DNA of 64,000 bases, from contig NC_006087.1 of assembly GCF_000007665.1 (NCBI RefSeq), positions 1,674,001 through 1,738,000 on the forward strand. Reading direction: 5' to 3'. Shown here in pieces: positions 31,067 through 41,280 of this stretch (position 1 is its first letter; every line of letters begins with the position of its first letter). The translations under genes were made by a program, and so were the position numbers. The notes beneath the pieces are model-generated. The model made no database searches. It was not told where the DNA came from and was given only the letters and a program-made list of their open reading frames with translations. The DNA is from Leifsonia xyli subsp. xyli str. CTCB07 (lineage in GTDB: Bacteria; Actinomycetota; Actinomycetes; Actinomycetales; Microbacteriaceae).

Positions 31067-32598
31067 CAGCGGACCCTCACTCTCGGGTCGAGTGCGGCGT
31101 AGGCGAGATCGGCCAGGAAATTGAAGAAGACCGCCATCGCCGCGATCACCAGGAAGTACGCCATGACCGGGTTCAGGTCTCCGCGGTCGAGGCCGCTCGC
31201 GAACAGGAAACCCATCCCCGGAATCGCGAACACGCGCTCTGTTATGATCGCACCACCGAGCAAAGCGCCCACATCGAACGCCACCAGCGTGGTGATCGGA
31301 ATGAGCATGTTGCGGAAGGCGTGCCGCACGACGACAGTCCGCTCCGGCAGCCCCTTCGCGCGCGCGGTGCGGATGAAGTCCTGGCCCAGCACCTCCAGCA
31401 TCCCGGCCCGCGAGTAGCGAGTGTAGGGCGCGAAGGAGATCAGCAGCAGCGCCACCGTGGGCAGCAGCAAATGCGTGAAGGTGTCGAGACCCGACTCCCA
31501 CATATCGCCGCTGAGACCGGGGGTGGAGGACCCCACGGTGGCGATCGGCCGGCCGTTCGTGTCGGTGAAGTACGTCGGCCACGCCTGCATGAAGCGATCG
31601 ACCAGGATCAGGAAACCGGACAGGATGGCGACGATGACCGCGACGCGCATATTCTGGCCGCGATCGTAGCCGCCCACGAAGAAGCCGATCGCAAGGCTCG
31701 CGACGACCGCGACGACCGCCAGGATCGCGATGGTGGCGACCGTGGACACGATGAACAACGGCTGCAGGGCGAAGTAGCACACGAGCGACACCGCCCCGGT
31801 GATCCCTGCCGCGATGAGCGCGCGCCGGCTCTGCAGACCCGCGGTGAGCGCCGTTGCGCCGACGACCACGGCGGCAATGAGGATGATCATCACGACCGGG
31901 CCGAGGCCAGGGCGCAGGAACCAGTTCGTCGCGCTCATCAGCAGCAGCACTCCGGCTGTCGCTACGCCGGAGACGACGGCGGTGATCCCCCGCCGCCACA
32001 GGTCGCCGCCGATGAGCGACTGCCAGATAAGCCCGGCGACCAGACCAGTCAAGACGGCCGTCCACCAGGGGATCGCCGGACGCACCAGAAAGTCGTTGAA
32101 CCCGATCGCGACGAATTCCTTGAGGAGCACCGCGACGAGGAACGCCGGCAGCGAGTAGAGGAAGAAACTGAGGAATGTGACGACGTTGTCGAGTCCGCTG
32201 TACTGCCGCAGAGCCGTGACGATGCCGATCGTCACGCCCAGGAAGATGGCGAGGATCAGCGCGAGGGTGACCAGCTGCACGGTCGAGGACAGCGCCTGCG
32301 GCAGGATGTCGACCACCTTGGCGTTGGAGATCGTCGATCCGAGGTCGCAGGCGTTCGCGAACGGGATGAGGCACTTCGCCGCGCCGCCGAGCCAGAGGAG
32401 CCAGCGGAGCGGGGGCACGACACCCAGTTGCAGCAATTGGATGCGCGCATTGATGAGCTGGGTCTTATTCGGGGAATTGCTGCTTCGCAGGTCCTGGAGC
32501 GGGTCGGCGCTGTAGGCCACCAGCATGTACATCAGGAACGAAGCGGCGACGATGATAAGCGCTGAGACCAGAAGACGTCTCAGGATGAAACTCGCCAT
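31066..32598 (-). CDS. Enlarged peptide ABC permease (DppB/OppB type)
   Basis: Permease with normal DppB ends: N-terminal FILRRLLVSALIIVAASFLMY, and C-terminal EAA region RTARAKGLPERTVVVRHAFRNML. However it has 510 residues instead of about 310-330. Between the second and third core helices there is an insert of roughly 180-190 residues (about 165-345) with five or six added hydrophobic segments and a glycine-rich stretch. The frame is clean, so this is not an assembly join. Such long variants exist in actinobacteria as far as I recall. Coupled to the downstream permease by TGATG. Confidence 0.9.
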   Translation of the reverse strand: MASFILRRLLVSALIIVAASFLMYMLVAYSADPLQDLRSSNSPNKTQLINARIQLLQLGVVPPLRWLLWLGGAAKCLIPFANACDLGSTISNAKVVDILPQALSSTVQLVTLALILAIFLGVTIGIVTALRQYSGLDNVVTFLSFFLYSLPAFLVAVLLKEFVAIGFNDFLVRPAIPWWTAVLTGLVAGLIWQSLIGGDLWRRGITAVVSGVATAGVLLLMSATNWFLRPGLGPVVMIILIAAVVVGATALTAGLQSRRALIAAGITGAVSLVCYFALQPLFIVSTVATIAILAVVAVVASLAIGFFVGGYDRGQNMRVAVIVAILSGFLILVDRFMQAWPTYFTDTNGRPIATVGSSTPGLSGDMWESGLDTFTHLLLPTVALLLISFAPYTRYSRAGMLEVLGQDFIRTARAKGLPERTVVVRHAFRNMLIPITTLVAFDVGALLGGAIITERVFAIPGMGFLFASGLDRGDLNPVMAYFLVIAAMAVFFNFLADLAYAALDPRVRVR

Positions 32599-32745
32599 AG
32601 GTTCAAAACCTTCACTGGAGCAGGACGCGCCGAACGGGTGGTGGCGAGGAGAGCGCTCGCCTGGCGCGTTTCGGGAGAGGCGGACGGGTCATCCGCCGAC
32701 GAGGTGATACGGGGCGCCGACTCGCAAAGCCGGCCCCCGCCGCAG

Positions 32746-32777
32746 GAGAGTGCCCGGGGGTTCCCCCGGGCACTCTC
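32746..32777 (-). terminator. Intercistronic hairpin after binding-protein gene
   Basis: GAGAGTGCCCGGGG (32746-32759) pairs with its exact complement at 32764-32777 around a four-base loop, 14 bases past the stop of the substrate-binding gene and upstream of the permeases. No U-tract. Same placement as the hairpin at 25516 in the paralogous operon. Confidence 0.75.
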
Positions 32778-32790
32778 ACTGTGGAAGACG

Positions 32791-34578
32791 TTACTTCGAC
32801 GTGGAGGACTTAACCGACCACTGGAAGAAGTTCCAGAACGGACCGTTCTGGTTGCCCATGAACTTCACGCCGTCGACGCGGGCGTTGACACCGAAGACAC
32901 CCGGCAGCTGGAAGAGCGGCAAACCGTAAGCCTGGGAGAAGGCCGTCTTGTCGATCTTCATCTCCAGGTCGGTCAGCTTGCTCTTGTCCAGCGTGGTCTG
33001 GGTGGCCAGCGCGTCCGCGTTCGCCGCCGAGAAGCGGTTGTAGTTGCTGCCGCCGCCGCTGGTGGTGAACAGCTGCGGGATCTGCGCGGTCCCGGCGCCC
33101 GGGCTGATCCACCCGAAGAGCGACGCGTCGTAGTCCCCGCCCGGAAGCAGCTTGCTCCACTGCGGCGAGCCGGCGTCGACGACCTTGAAGCCGGCCTTGG
33201 ACGCGGACGCCTGGATGGCCTGGAACTCGTCGACACGGTTCGGATTGTTCGTGTTGTACAGAATGCGAACAGTCGGGGTCGCGCCGGCCAGCAGAGCCTT
33301 AGCGCCGTCGATGTCCACCTTGTCGTAGGCCGAAGAACCGTTGTTCTTCACTGTGTCGCCGTACTGGGGCTGCTGGTTCGGCAGCCAGATCTGCGAGTTG
33401 AGGACCTTGGCCTTCGGGTTCACCGGGGTGACGATCGAGTCGAGGATCTGCTGACGCGGGATCGTCTTCAAGAACGCCTCACGGACCTTGGCGTCCGAGA
33501 AGGTCTGCGAACCGAAGTTCAGGTCGAGGTGGTCGTACGATGCCTGGTCTCCGGTCAGCGCCTTCGCGCTGGTCTTCTTCAGCGCGGTGAGGGTGTCGGC
33601 CGAGGCCTGGGGGGTGATGATGTCGGCCTCGCCGTTCTGGAGAGCGGTGACCTGCGCGTTCGCGTCCGGGATGATGCGGAAGACGATCTTGTCCACGTTC
33701 GGCTCCAAGCCGCCGGCGTAGTATTTGTTCCTCACCATCGTGAGTGACTGTCCCGGAGTCCACGACGACAGGGTGAACGCGCCGGAGGCGACCAGCAGGT
33801 CCTTGTCCGTGGGCATCGCGGTGATGTCGTAGCCAGTGTTGACGAAGTCCGCCGCCTTCTTCAGGGTGGCGTCCGGCGCGGCCGGGCTGGCAGGGTCGCC
33901 CTTCGGCAGGCCTTTGAGCAGCTTGGTCAGATCGGCGGCCGAGGACAGGCCCGCCTTCTTGGCCACGATGTGCGCGGGCTGAGCGATGGGGTTGACAAGC
34001 TCCCAGTCCGCATAGGGCGTGGAGTACTTGAGGGTGATCGTGCGGTTGTCGTCGCTCACCGCCGGGAAGTCGGTGGCGTCGATTCCCGCTGTCGAACCGG
34101 CGATCGTGAAGTATTGGGTGCCGCTGGTGACCTTGCCGGAGTCGTCGAACTTGGCGGAGTCGTAGTGACCCGACGCGATCGCCCAGGCGAGGATCATGTC
34201 GTCAGCGGTGACGGGCCGGCCGTCCGACCACTTATCGTCCTTGTTCAGGGTGTACTTGACCGTCAGCGGGTCATCGGAGGTCTTCTCGAAGGTGCCGAAC
34301 TTGCCGTCGTGGACGATCTTGTAGTTGTTGTCGATGTACTGGAAACCAGTCCCGTAGGAACCGTTCAGGTAGCCGACCTGGCCGTTGGTGTCCAGGTTGC
34401 CCTGCGGGGTCTGCGAGTTCAGCGAGGTTAGGTCGTTGACGACCGCGACCGTCACCGTGCCCCCCTTGGCAGCGGACGAGCCGCCGGTGCTGGACGTGGT
34501 GCAGGCTGACAGAGCGAGAGCGGCGACACCGGCGACGGCGCTGACCGCGAGCCTGGCCTTTCTTCCCTTGATGTGCAA
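32791..34578 (-). CDS. Peptide ABC transporter substrate-binding lipoprotein
   Basis: 595-residue family 5 solute-binding protein. Lipobox ALSAC near residue 26, Ser/Gly linker, then binding lobes (KWSDGRPVTADDMILAWA; FTLSSWTPGQSLTMVRNKYY). The start is TTG at 34578: AGGAGG lies five bases upstream, there is no in-frame ATG or GTG close by, and the signal peptide begins at once. It heads the second importer operon. An inverted repeat TTTGCA-N5-TGCAAA lies about 90 bases upstream. The paralogue at 25560 is only distantly similar, so the two importers probably take different ligands. Confidence 0.92.
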   Translation of the reverse strand: MHIKGRKARLAVSAVAGVAALALSACTTSSTGGSSAAKGGTVTVAVVNDLTSLNSQTPQGNLDTNGQVGYLNGSYGTGFQYIDNNYKIVHDGKFGTFEKTSDDPLTVKYTLNKDDKWSDGRPVTADDMILAWAIASGHYDSAKFDDSGKVTSGTQYFTIAGSTAGIDATDFPAVSDDNRTITLKYSTPYADWELVNPIAQPAHIVAKKAGLSSAADLTKLLKGLPKGDPASPAAPDATLKKAADFVNTGYDITAMPTDKDLLVASGAFTLSSWTPGQSLTMVRNKYYAGGLEPNVDKIVFRIIPDANAQVTALQNGEADIITPQASADTLTALKKTSAKALTGDQASYDHLDLNFGSQTFSDAKVREAFLKTIPRQQILDSIVTPVNPKAKVLNSQIWLPNQQPQYGDTVKNNGSSAYDKVDIDGAKALLAGATPTVRILYNTNNPNRVDEFQAIQASASKAGFKVVDAGSPQWSKLLPGGDYDASLFGWISPGAGTAQIPQLFTTSGGGSNYNRFSAANADALATQTTLDKSKLTDLEMKIDKTAFSQAYGLPLFQLPGVFGVNARVDGVKFMGNQNGPFWNFFQWSVKSSTSK

Positions 34579-34663
34579 TGTTCCTCCTGTGCGAAGTGTG
34601 CGCGCGGCACGGGCGTGCGAGAGTACCTGATCCGGCGCGGGATATGACTGACCCTAGGTATCA

Positions 34664-34680
34664 TTTGCAATGAATGCAAA
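34664..34680. promoter_or_regulatory. Inverted repeat TTTGCA-N5-TGCAAA
   Basis: Perfect six-base arms at 34664-34669 and 34675-34680 in an AT-richer patch between the divergent binding-protein and CPBP protease genes. The core GCAATGAAT recurs at 34716-34724. Candidate operator of the second importer; regulator unknown. Confidence 0.45.
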
Positions 34681-34860
34681 ACTGGGCCCAAAAACGTTAC
34701 ACAGTGGTAATGCAGGCAATGAATTCCCCCGTTCGGAGGCGGAAACCGAGGCGATCGGACCTTCCGTGCGCACACTCGCTCACCCCGGGTGCGGATCGCC
34801 GATAGCCACACCTTGCGGTGGCGCCGGGAAAGAGGCTGAAGCGCCTGACAGGATGCGTGT

Positions 34861-35655
34861 ATGAGCAGTGAATCGACCCAGACCGGCGATGTCCCCGCCG
34901 ATCGCAACGCTCGCGTCCGCCTGTGGTGGGAGATCGCCATCGTCCTCGGCCTGTCGCTGGGGCAGTCGGCGGTGTACTCGATCGTCTCGATCATCGACCT
35001 CTCGACGCGCGAGAAAGCCCTCTCCGACCAGACCGCGCAGGTGAATCCCTCCCAGTCCAGCCGCGAGCTATTCGACGCCCTGTACCAGCTGCTCGGAAAC
35101 CTGTTCCCTCTCTTCGCGGTGGCGCTGGCGATCTTCCTGCTGTGGCAGCCGCGGCGCAACGGCTTCCGCCGGATCGGGCTGGATTTCACGCGACCGTGGC
35201 CGGATCTGGGCGGCGGCCTGCTCCTCCTCCTCGTGATCGGGGCGCCCGGCCTGCTCTTCTACGCGCTCGGCCGCGTGCTCGGCGCGACGGTGGCGGTTCA
35301 GGCCTCCCCGCTCGACACCCACTGGTGGACCGTGCCGGTCCTCCTCCTCGCCGCGCTGCGCGCCGGTCTGCAAGAGGAGGTGATCGTGGTCGGCTACCTG
35401 TTCGCCCGGCTGCGGAAGCTCGGCTGGGGGACGTGGCCGATCATCCTCGCGACAGCCATGCTTCGCGGCAGCTATCACCTCTACCAAGGCTTCGGCCCGT
35501 TCGCCGGCAACGCCATGATGGGCGTCGTGTTCGGCTGGTGCTACGCCCGGTGGGGCCGTGTCGCCCCGCTCGTCGTCGCCCACGTCGTCATCGACATCGT
35601 CTCTTTCTTCGGCTATCCCCTCGCCGTCACCCTCTGGCCCACCGTCTTCGCCTGA
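34861..35655 (+). CDS. CPBP family intramembrane metalloprotease
   Basis: 264-residue membrane protein of the CAAX protease/bacteriocin-processing (Abi) family. About seven hydrophobic segments. The three signature blocks are QEEVIVVGYLFARL (paired glutamates), RGSYHLYQG (His) and HVVIDIVSF (His). Substrate unknown. ATG at 34861; short polar N-terminus. Stands alone, convergent with gcvP. Not degraded. Confidence 0.9.
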   Translation: MSSESTQTGDVPADRNARVRLWWEIAIVLGLSLGQSAVYSIVSIIDLSTREKALSDQTAQVNPSQSSRELFDALYQLLGNLFPLFAVALAIFLLWQPRRNGFRRIGLDFTRPWPDLGGGLLLLLVIGAPGLLFYALGRVLGATVAVQASPLDTHWWTVPVLLLAALRAGLQEEVIVVGYLFARLRKLGWGTWPIILATAMLRGSYHLYQGFGPFAGNAMMGVVFGWCYARWGRVAPLVVAHVVIDIVSFFGYPLAVTLWPTVFA

Positions 35656-35725
35656 CTCGCCCCCTCATCTTCATCGCTTCTCCCGGCTCCCGGCTCCCGT
35701 GCCGGCGGAAAAGGGGCGAAGGGGC

Positions 35726-38621
35726 TCAGGCGAGGGATTCGGGGGGCGGGCAGGCGCAGAACAGGTTGCGGTCGCCGTGGGCCTGGTCGATGCGGCGGAC
35801 GGGGGGCCAGTACTTCGCGCGGACGAGTGCGGGGACGGGGTAAACGGCCTGTTCCCGGGAGTAGGGATGCGTCCACTCGCCGCTGACGACGGACTCCGCG
35901 GTGTGCGGAGCGTTGCGCAGCGGGTTGTCGTCGCCCGGCCAGTCACCGGCCGCGACCGCGTCGGCCTCCGCCCGGATGGCGACCATCGCGGTGACGAAAC
36001 GATCGAGTTCAGCCAGGTCCTCGGATTCGGTCGGCTCCACCATGAGGGTGCCGGCGACCGGGAACGACATGGTCGGCGCGTGGAACCCGAAGTCCACGAG
36101 CCGCTTGGCGACGTCGTCCACTGTCACACCGGTTCGCGCGGTGAGCGGGCGCAGATCCAGGATGCACTCGTGCGCGACGAGGCCGCCGCTGCCCGCGTAG
36201 AGCACGGGGAAGTGCTCTCGCAGCCGGGCGGCCACGTAATTCACAGCGAGCACAGCCGCCCCGGTCGCGTCCTTCAGACCCTCCGCGCCCATCATCCGGA
36301 CGTAAGCCCAGCTGATCGGCAGGATGCTGGGGCTGCCGTAGGGGGCCGAGGAGACCGGGGCCCCGCCGTGTTCGATCCGCCCCCCGCCCGCGAGCGCGTG
36401 GGTCGCGTCCTGGGCCAGCGGGTGACCGGGCAGGAACGGCGCGAGGTGCGCCTTCGCGGCGACCGGGCCGACGCCGGGACCGCCGCCGCCGTGGGGGATG
36501 CAGAAGGTCTTGTGCAGGTTGAGGTGGCTGACGCCGCCGCCAAGGTCGCCGAACCGGGCGTAGCCGAGCAGGGCGTTCAGATTGGCTCCGTCGATGTAGA
36601 CCTGCCCCCCGGCCCGGTGGACCGCGTCCGCGATGGCGACGACCTCGTGCTCGTACACGCCGTGCGTCGAGGGGTAGGTGATCATCAGCGCGGCGAGGGC
36701 GCCGGCGCTGGCGGCGATCTTGGCATGCAGATCGTCCAGGTCGACGTTGCCGTCCTCGTCGGTCGCGACCACGACGACGCTCAGACCGGCGAGCACCACC
36801 GAGGCGGCGTTCGTGCCGTGGGCGGACTGCGGGATGAGGCACACCGTGCGCTGCCCGTCGCCGCGCGAGCGGTGGTATCCGCGGATGGCGAGGAGCCCGG
36901 CGAGCTCGCCCTGGCTGCCCGCGTTCGGCTGGAGGGAGACGGTGTCGTACCGGGTCACCTCCGCGAGCCAGCCCTCGAGCTGGTCGATGAGGGCAAGCGA
37001 TCCCGCCACGTCCGCGGCGGGCGCGAACGGGTGCAGGGCAGCGAACTCGGGCCAGGTGACAGCCTCCATCTCCGTCGCCGCGTTGAGCTTCATGGTGCAG
37101 GAGCCGAGCGGGATCATGCCGCGGTAGAGCGCGTAGTCGCGGTCCTGCAAGAGGCGGAGGTAGCGCATCATCGCGGTCTCGGAGTGGTGTGCGGAGAACA
37201 CGGGGTGCGTCAGGTACGCGGAGGTGCGCGCCAGCGCGGCGTCGAAGGAGACGGCCGCGTCCCGGTCGATCGCGACCTCGCCGTCGGCCGCTCCGCCCAG
37301 CGCATCGATGAGGTCGGCGAGGGGGAAGGCCCCGTCGCGAAGATCGGCCGCCGCCTCCTCGTCCAGACTGAACGAGACGAGGCCCGAGCCGGCCGCATGC
37401 AGCAGGATGCCGCGCTCGTGGGCGCATTCCACCACAGCGGCCGCGTCATCCACCTCCACCAGAAGCGTGTCGAAGAAGGAGCGCGAGAGCACCTCGACGC
37501 CAGAGTCGCGGAGCGCGCGGGCGACGGCGACGGCGCTGAGGTGAACTTGCCGCCCGATCGCGCGCAGGCCCGCCGGACCGTGGTAGACGGCGTACATCGC
37601 GGCCATGACGGCGAGGAGCACCTGCGCGGTGCAGATGTTCGAGGTGGCCTTCTCCCGGCGGATGTGCTGCTCGCGCGTCTGGAGCGTGAGGCGGTACGCG
37701 GGTTTGCCCGCGGCATCCTGCGACACCCCGACGAGACGGCCGGGCAGCTGCCGTTCCAAGCCCTTGCGGACGGCCAGATAGCCGGCGTGCGGGCCGCCGA
37801 AGCCCATCGGGACCCCGAAGCGCTGGCTAGTGCCGACCGCGACGTCCGCGCCGAGCTCGCCCGGCGAGCGCAGCTGTGTGAGCGCGAGCAGGTCGGCTGC
37901 GACCACGACGACGCCGCCCGCGGCCTTCGCGGCGGCGATGACGGACTCCGGATTCCAGACCCGGCCGGAAGCGCCGGGGTACTGGACGAACAGACCGAAA
38001 GCGTCCGTGAGTTCGGGGGCGTCGGCCGGAGCAGAGAGCAGGTCGCGCACCACCACTTCGATGCCGACCGCTTCGGCGCGGTTGCGGAGCAGGGCGAGGG
38101 TCTGCGGAAAGGCGTCGGCGTCCACAACGAACTTCGCGGAGGCGGACATGGAGGCGCGGCGGGCCAGCAGCATCCCTTCGACCGCTGCGGTGCCCTCGTC
38201 CAGCATCGACGCGTTCGCCGTGCCGAGCCCGGTTAGATCGGCCACCATCGTCTGGAAGGTGATGAGCGCTTCGAGGCGGCCCTGCGAGATCTCCGGCTGG
38301 TACGGCGTGTATGCGGTGTACCAGCCGGGGTTCTCGAGGACGTTCCGCTTGATCGCCGCCGGGGTGATGGTGCCGTAGTAGCCGAGCCCGATCAGGCTGC
38401 GGTTGACCGTGTTGCGCGCGGCCAGCTCCCGCAGCTCGCGGATCGCCGCGCGCTCGCTGACCGGATCGGGCAGGGTCGAGGCGCGCGCCGTCCACGCGGA
38501 TGGAGGCCGGCACAGCCGCGGAGACGAGCTCCTCGACCGAGCGGTGGCCGAGCGCGGACAACATCGTGCTCTGCGCCTCCCGGTCGGTGCCGATGTGACG
38601 CGCCTGGAAGAGATCGTTCAT
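35726..38621 (-). pseudogene. gcvP: Glycine dehydrogenase (decarboxylating), P protein, frameshifted
   Basis: PLP-dependent P subunit of the glycine cleavage system. The ATG at 38621 begins [13 protein letters not shown]; about 48 residues later, near 38473-38475, one extra base in a GGG run (CCC in the gene) shifts the frame, and the rest runs unbroken to 35726, starting [14 protein letters not shown]. The PLP lysine is in [16 protein letters not shown]. Restored length is about 964 residues, normal. An internal ATG at 38248 would miss the first 120 or so residues. Third gene of gcvTHP, 44 bases after gcvH. Confidence 0.92.
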
Positions 38622-38665
38622 CGTGGGCTCTGCGCCAATCTGGTCTGTCAAAACAGTCTCGCCGA

Positions 38666-39047
38666 TCAGGACGGCTCGCCCGTGAGGGCCTTGTACTCGT
38701 CGTAGCTGAGGAGGCCGTCGGGGAGCGCGGCGAACGTCACGCTGATCAGCCAGCCCTCGCCGAAGGGGTCGGAGTTCACCAGCTCGGGCGCGTCCAGCAC
38801 GGCCTGGTTGGCCTCGGCGACGGTGCCGTCGACCGGGGGCGAACAGCTCTCCAACCGACTTGGTCGACTCGATCTCGCCGACGACGCGGCCGGCCGCCAC
38901 GGTGGTCCCGGCCTCCGGCAGTTCGACGAAGACGACATCGCCGAGCTTCTCGGCGGCGTAGCTCGTGATGCCCACGGTCGCGGTGTCGCCCTCGACGAAC
39001 AGCCACTCGTGTTCGGGAGTGTATTTGAGGTCCTGCTGTGCGGGCAT
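38666..39047 (-). pseudogene. gcvH: Glycine cleavage H protein, frameshifted
   Basis: Lipoyl carrier of the glycine cleavage system. The first 70 residues ([20 protein letters not shown], the lipoyl lysine in [10 protein letters not shown]) are in one frame. An extra base in the five-base run at 38835-38839 then shifts it, and the rest ([22 protein letters not shown]) continues in another frame. Restored length is 126 residues, normal. AGGAGGG precedes the ATG at 39047, which is two bases after the gcvT stop. Confidence 0.92.
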
Positions 39048-39049
39048 TG

Positions 39050-40232
39050 TCAGCCCTCCTTTTCTGGGGTGAGAGGCTTTCGGCGGTAGAAGGGAAGGGC
39101 GGTGGCGGTGAACGGAAGGCTCGACCCGCGCACATCCACGTACAGTTCGGTGCCGGGACGGGCGAAGCGGGGGGCGACGTAGGCCATGACGATGGGAACG
39201 CCGATCGTCGGCGAGAGAGCGCCAGAGGTGACAACGCCGGCCTCCTCGGCCGAGCCGTCGTCCGCCATCGCGAGCACGGGATAGCCGGCGCGGGCCGCGC
39301 GCCTGCCCCCGCCCCGGAGGCCGACGAGGACACGGGCTTCGGGAGACGGACCCTCCTCGCTGGCGGCGCGGCCGATGAAATCGGTGTCCTTGGCGAGGCT
39401 CACGACCCGGGCGAGGCCGGCCTGGGCGGGCAGAGTGTCGAGACCCAATTCGTGACCGTACAGCGGCATCCCGGCTTCCAGGCGCAGCGTGTCGCGGCTG
39501 GCGAGACCGGCGGGGACGAGCCCGTGCCCGGAGCCGGCCTCCCGCAGCGCGTCCCAGAGGACGCGGGCGCTGTCCGGCGCGGTGTACAGCTCGAAGCCGT
39601 CTTCGCCGGTGTAGCCGGTGCGGGCGATGAGCACGGGATGCGTCTCGAACTCGGCGGGGACGCTCCAGTAGTACCTGAGGTCGCTGACGTGCTGGGCGAA
39701 GTCGCCGCCCGGGAGAGAGCCGTCCAGCCGGAAGCCGTCAGTGGCGAGCAGGACGCTGAGGCTCGCCGGCCCTTGGACGGCGATGAGCGCGATGTCCTCG
39801 CTCTCGTCGAACACCTCCACATCGAACGGCTCTGTGCGCTCGCGCAGCTCCCCGGCGACGAGCTCCCGGTTGGCGGCGTTCGCGACGACCATGAAGCGGT
39901 CGGCTCCCGTGCGGTATGACGACCAGATCGTCCACGATCCCGCCGGAGGACGAGAGCAGCAGCGAGTATTTGGCCTGGCCGACGGCGAGCGCGGAGAGCG
40001 CGCCAACGAGCGCGGCGTCGAGCGCCCGCCCGGCCTCCGGGCCGTTCAGGACGATCTCGCCCATGTGGGAGAGGTCGAACAGTCCGGCGGCGGTGCGGAC
40101 GGCGTGGTGCTCGGCGAGGTCGCTGGAGTAGCGGACCGGCATCTGCCAGCCGGCGAAATCGGTGAAAGAGACCCCGGCGGCCTCGTGTGCGTCGTGCAGC
40201 GGGGAGAGGCGCTGGCTGTCCTGCGGGGTCAT
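39050..40232 (-). pseudogene. gcvT: Aminomethyltransferase, T protein, frameshifted
   Basis: Tetrahydrofolate-dependent T subunit of glycine cleavage. The first part (HEAAGVSFTDFAGWQMPVRY, GLFDLSHMGEI) ends near 39915-39918, where one extra base after LVV shifts the frame; the remainder begins YRTGADRFMVVANAAN and includes [13 protein letters not shown]. Restored length is about 393 residues, normal. The ATG at 40232 follows GGAGAA. First gene after the glycine riboswitch. Confidence 0.92.
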
Positions 40233-40292
40233 GAGTTCTCCGATTCGCCGGCCATCGCCGGGGGTTGACGGGCGGCGGGCCTCCCGGGAAGA

Positions 40293-40511
40293 ACTCCCCC
40301 TCTGTCATCCGGCCTGAGAGTTTCACCGCGAAGCGTTCGCGGCTTTCACCGTGGGCGAGGCCAGCATGTCCCGCGGGATCGACCCGGAGGGTCGACGCTG
40401 CCCTGCTTTTCAGAGTGGCCAGTCCGATGCGGTACGCGTACCTGAGAGATTGTCGGGGAGGATTGCTCCTTCGGTGCCGCGGGCGGGTTCTCCCCCGCAG
40501 CTCTCCCGCAT
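40293..40511 (-). promoter_or_regulatory. Tandem glycine riboswitch (gcvT motif)
   Basis: The leader of gcvT on the minus strand. Aptamer I (about 40511-40430) contains GGGAGAG, the core CACCGAAGGAGCAA and closing AATCTCTCAGGT. Aptamer II (about 40425-40293) has CACGGTGAAAGCC, GAAACTCTCAGGC and the hallmark GACAGAGGGG. Two aptamers with a short linker are the classical cooperative glycine-sensing design that switches on gcv genes. All core elements look intact although every downstream gene is frameshifted. Confidence 0.92.
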
Positions 40512-40614
40512 CGGCCTCGATGGCCCGATGTTCAGTTGCTGTGTTTCGCCAGCATAACCGCAGGTTCGCCGTTTGACGTAGCTCTTGCTGGCCAGGACGT
40601 TGTCGACACCGTTT

Positions 40615-40643
40615 TTGACCGACTAGTCCAATATTGGTAGTCT
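40615..40643 (+). promoter_or_regulatory. Leaderless promoter with embedded operator
   Basis: TTGACC (40615-40620), a 17-base spacer and TAGTCT (40638-40643) form a -35/-10 pair. Initiation about seven bases on would coincide with the ATG at 40650, so the message would be leaderless, consistent with the lack of a ribosome site. The palindrome CCAATATTGG (40628-40637), flanked by GACTA and TAGTC, lies in the spacer and is a likely TetR operator. Confidence 0.7.
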
Positions 40644-40649
40644 GACGAC

Positions 40650-41225
40650 ATGGGACGACCGAGGACCTTCGACGACGAAGCGGTGCTGTCGCGGGCGATG
40701 GAGGAATTCTGGACGCACGGCTACGCCTGCACCTCTCCGGCGCAACTCGCCGAGGCGACGGGCATCGCGAAAGGGAGCCTCTACAACGCCTTCTCGAGCA
40801 AGCGCGCACTCTTCGACCGGTGTCTTGACCTGTACCACCGGCACGTAATCGAGACGACCCAGGAGTGGATGGGGCATCCGGGGACTGCGCGCGAGTGCAT
40901 TTCGGCCGCCTTGAAGGCCGTGGTCGATGGGGACCTCGCGCAGCCACAGCGTCGTGGCTGCCTGATCGGAAACACGGCCGTGGAGCTCGCCGGCGAAGAC
41001 GCCGAGATGTCCTTCAAGCTGCGGCGGATGAAGGACGAGTCCACAGCCTGGTTCGCCGAACGCATTCGGCGCGGACAGGTCGAGGGCGATGTTCCCCGCG
41101 ATCGTGATGCGCAGGCGCTGGCAGAGCATGTCGCGAACACCCTTGCCGGTCTTCGCGTGATGGCGATGACCCACGAAGCGCCGGCTCTGCACCGGATCAT
41201 CGACACGGCGCTGATGGCCCTCTAA
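40650..41225 (+). CDS. TetR family transcriptional regulator
   Basis: 191-residue repressor. It begins GRPRTFDDEAVLSRAMEEFW, the common start of this TetR branch, and the helix-turn-helix spans about residues 30-50 (QLAEATGIAKGSLYNAFSSK). No ribosome site precedes the ATG; the promoter geometry predicts a leaderless transcript. The palindromic operator in its own promoter, and a related half-site before the downstream SDR gene, suggest it represses both itself and the SDR/NTF2-like pair. Confidence 0.92.
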   Translation: MGRPRTFDDEAVLSRAMEEFWTHGYACTSPAQLAEATGIAKGSLYNAFSSKRALFDRCLDLYHRHVIETTQEWMGHPGTARECISAALKAVVDGDLAQPQRRGCLIGNTAVELAGEDAEMSFKLRRMKDESTAWFAERIRRGQVEGDVPRDRDAQALAEHVANTLAGLRVMAMTHEAPALHRIIDTALMAL

Positions 41226-41280
41226 CCGGACGCGGAGTCCGGATCGGCTCCGCTTGTTCAGGTTCTTCACACTCACGTTT

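Noticed and set aside
35558..38236. Open frame of 892 codons opposite gcvP
   Set aside because: Antisense shadow of a high-GC gene; Arg/Val/Gly/Asp-rich sequence without any fold, while gcvP on the other strand has clear motifs.
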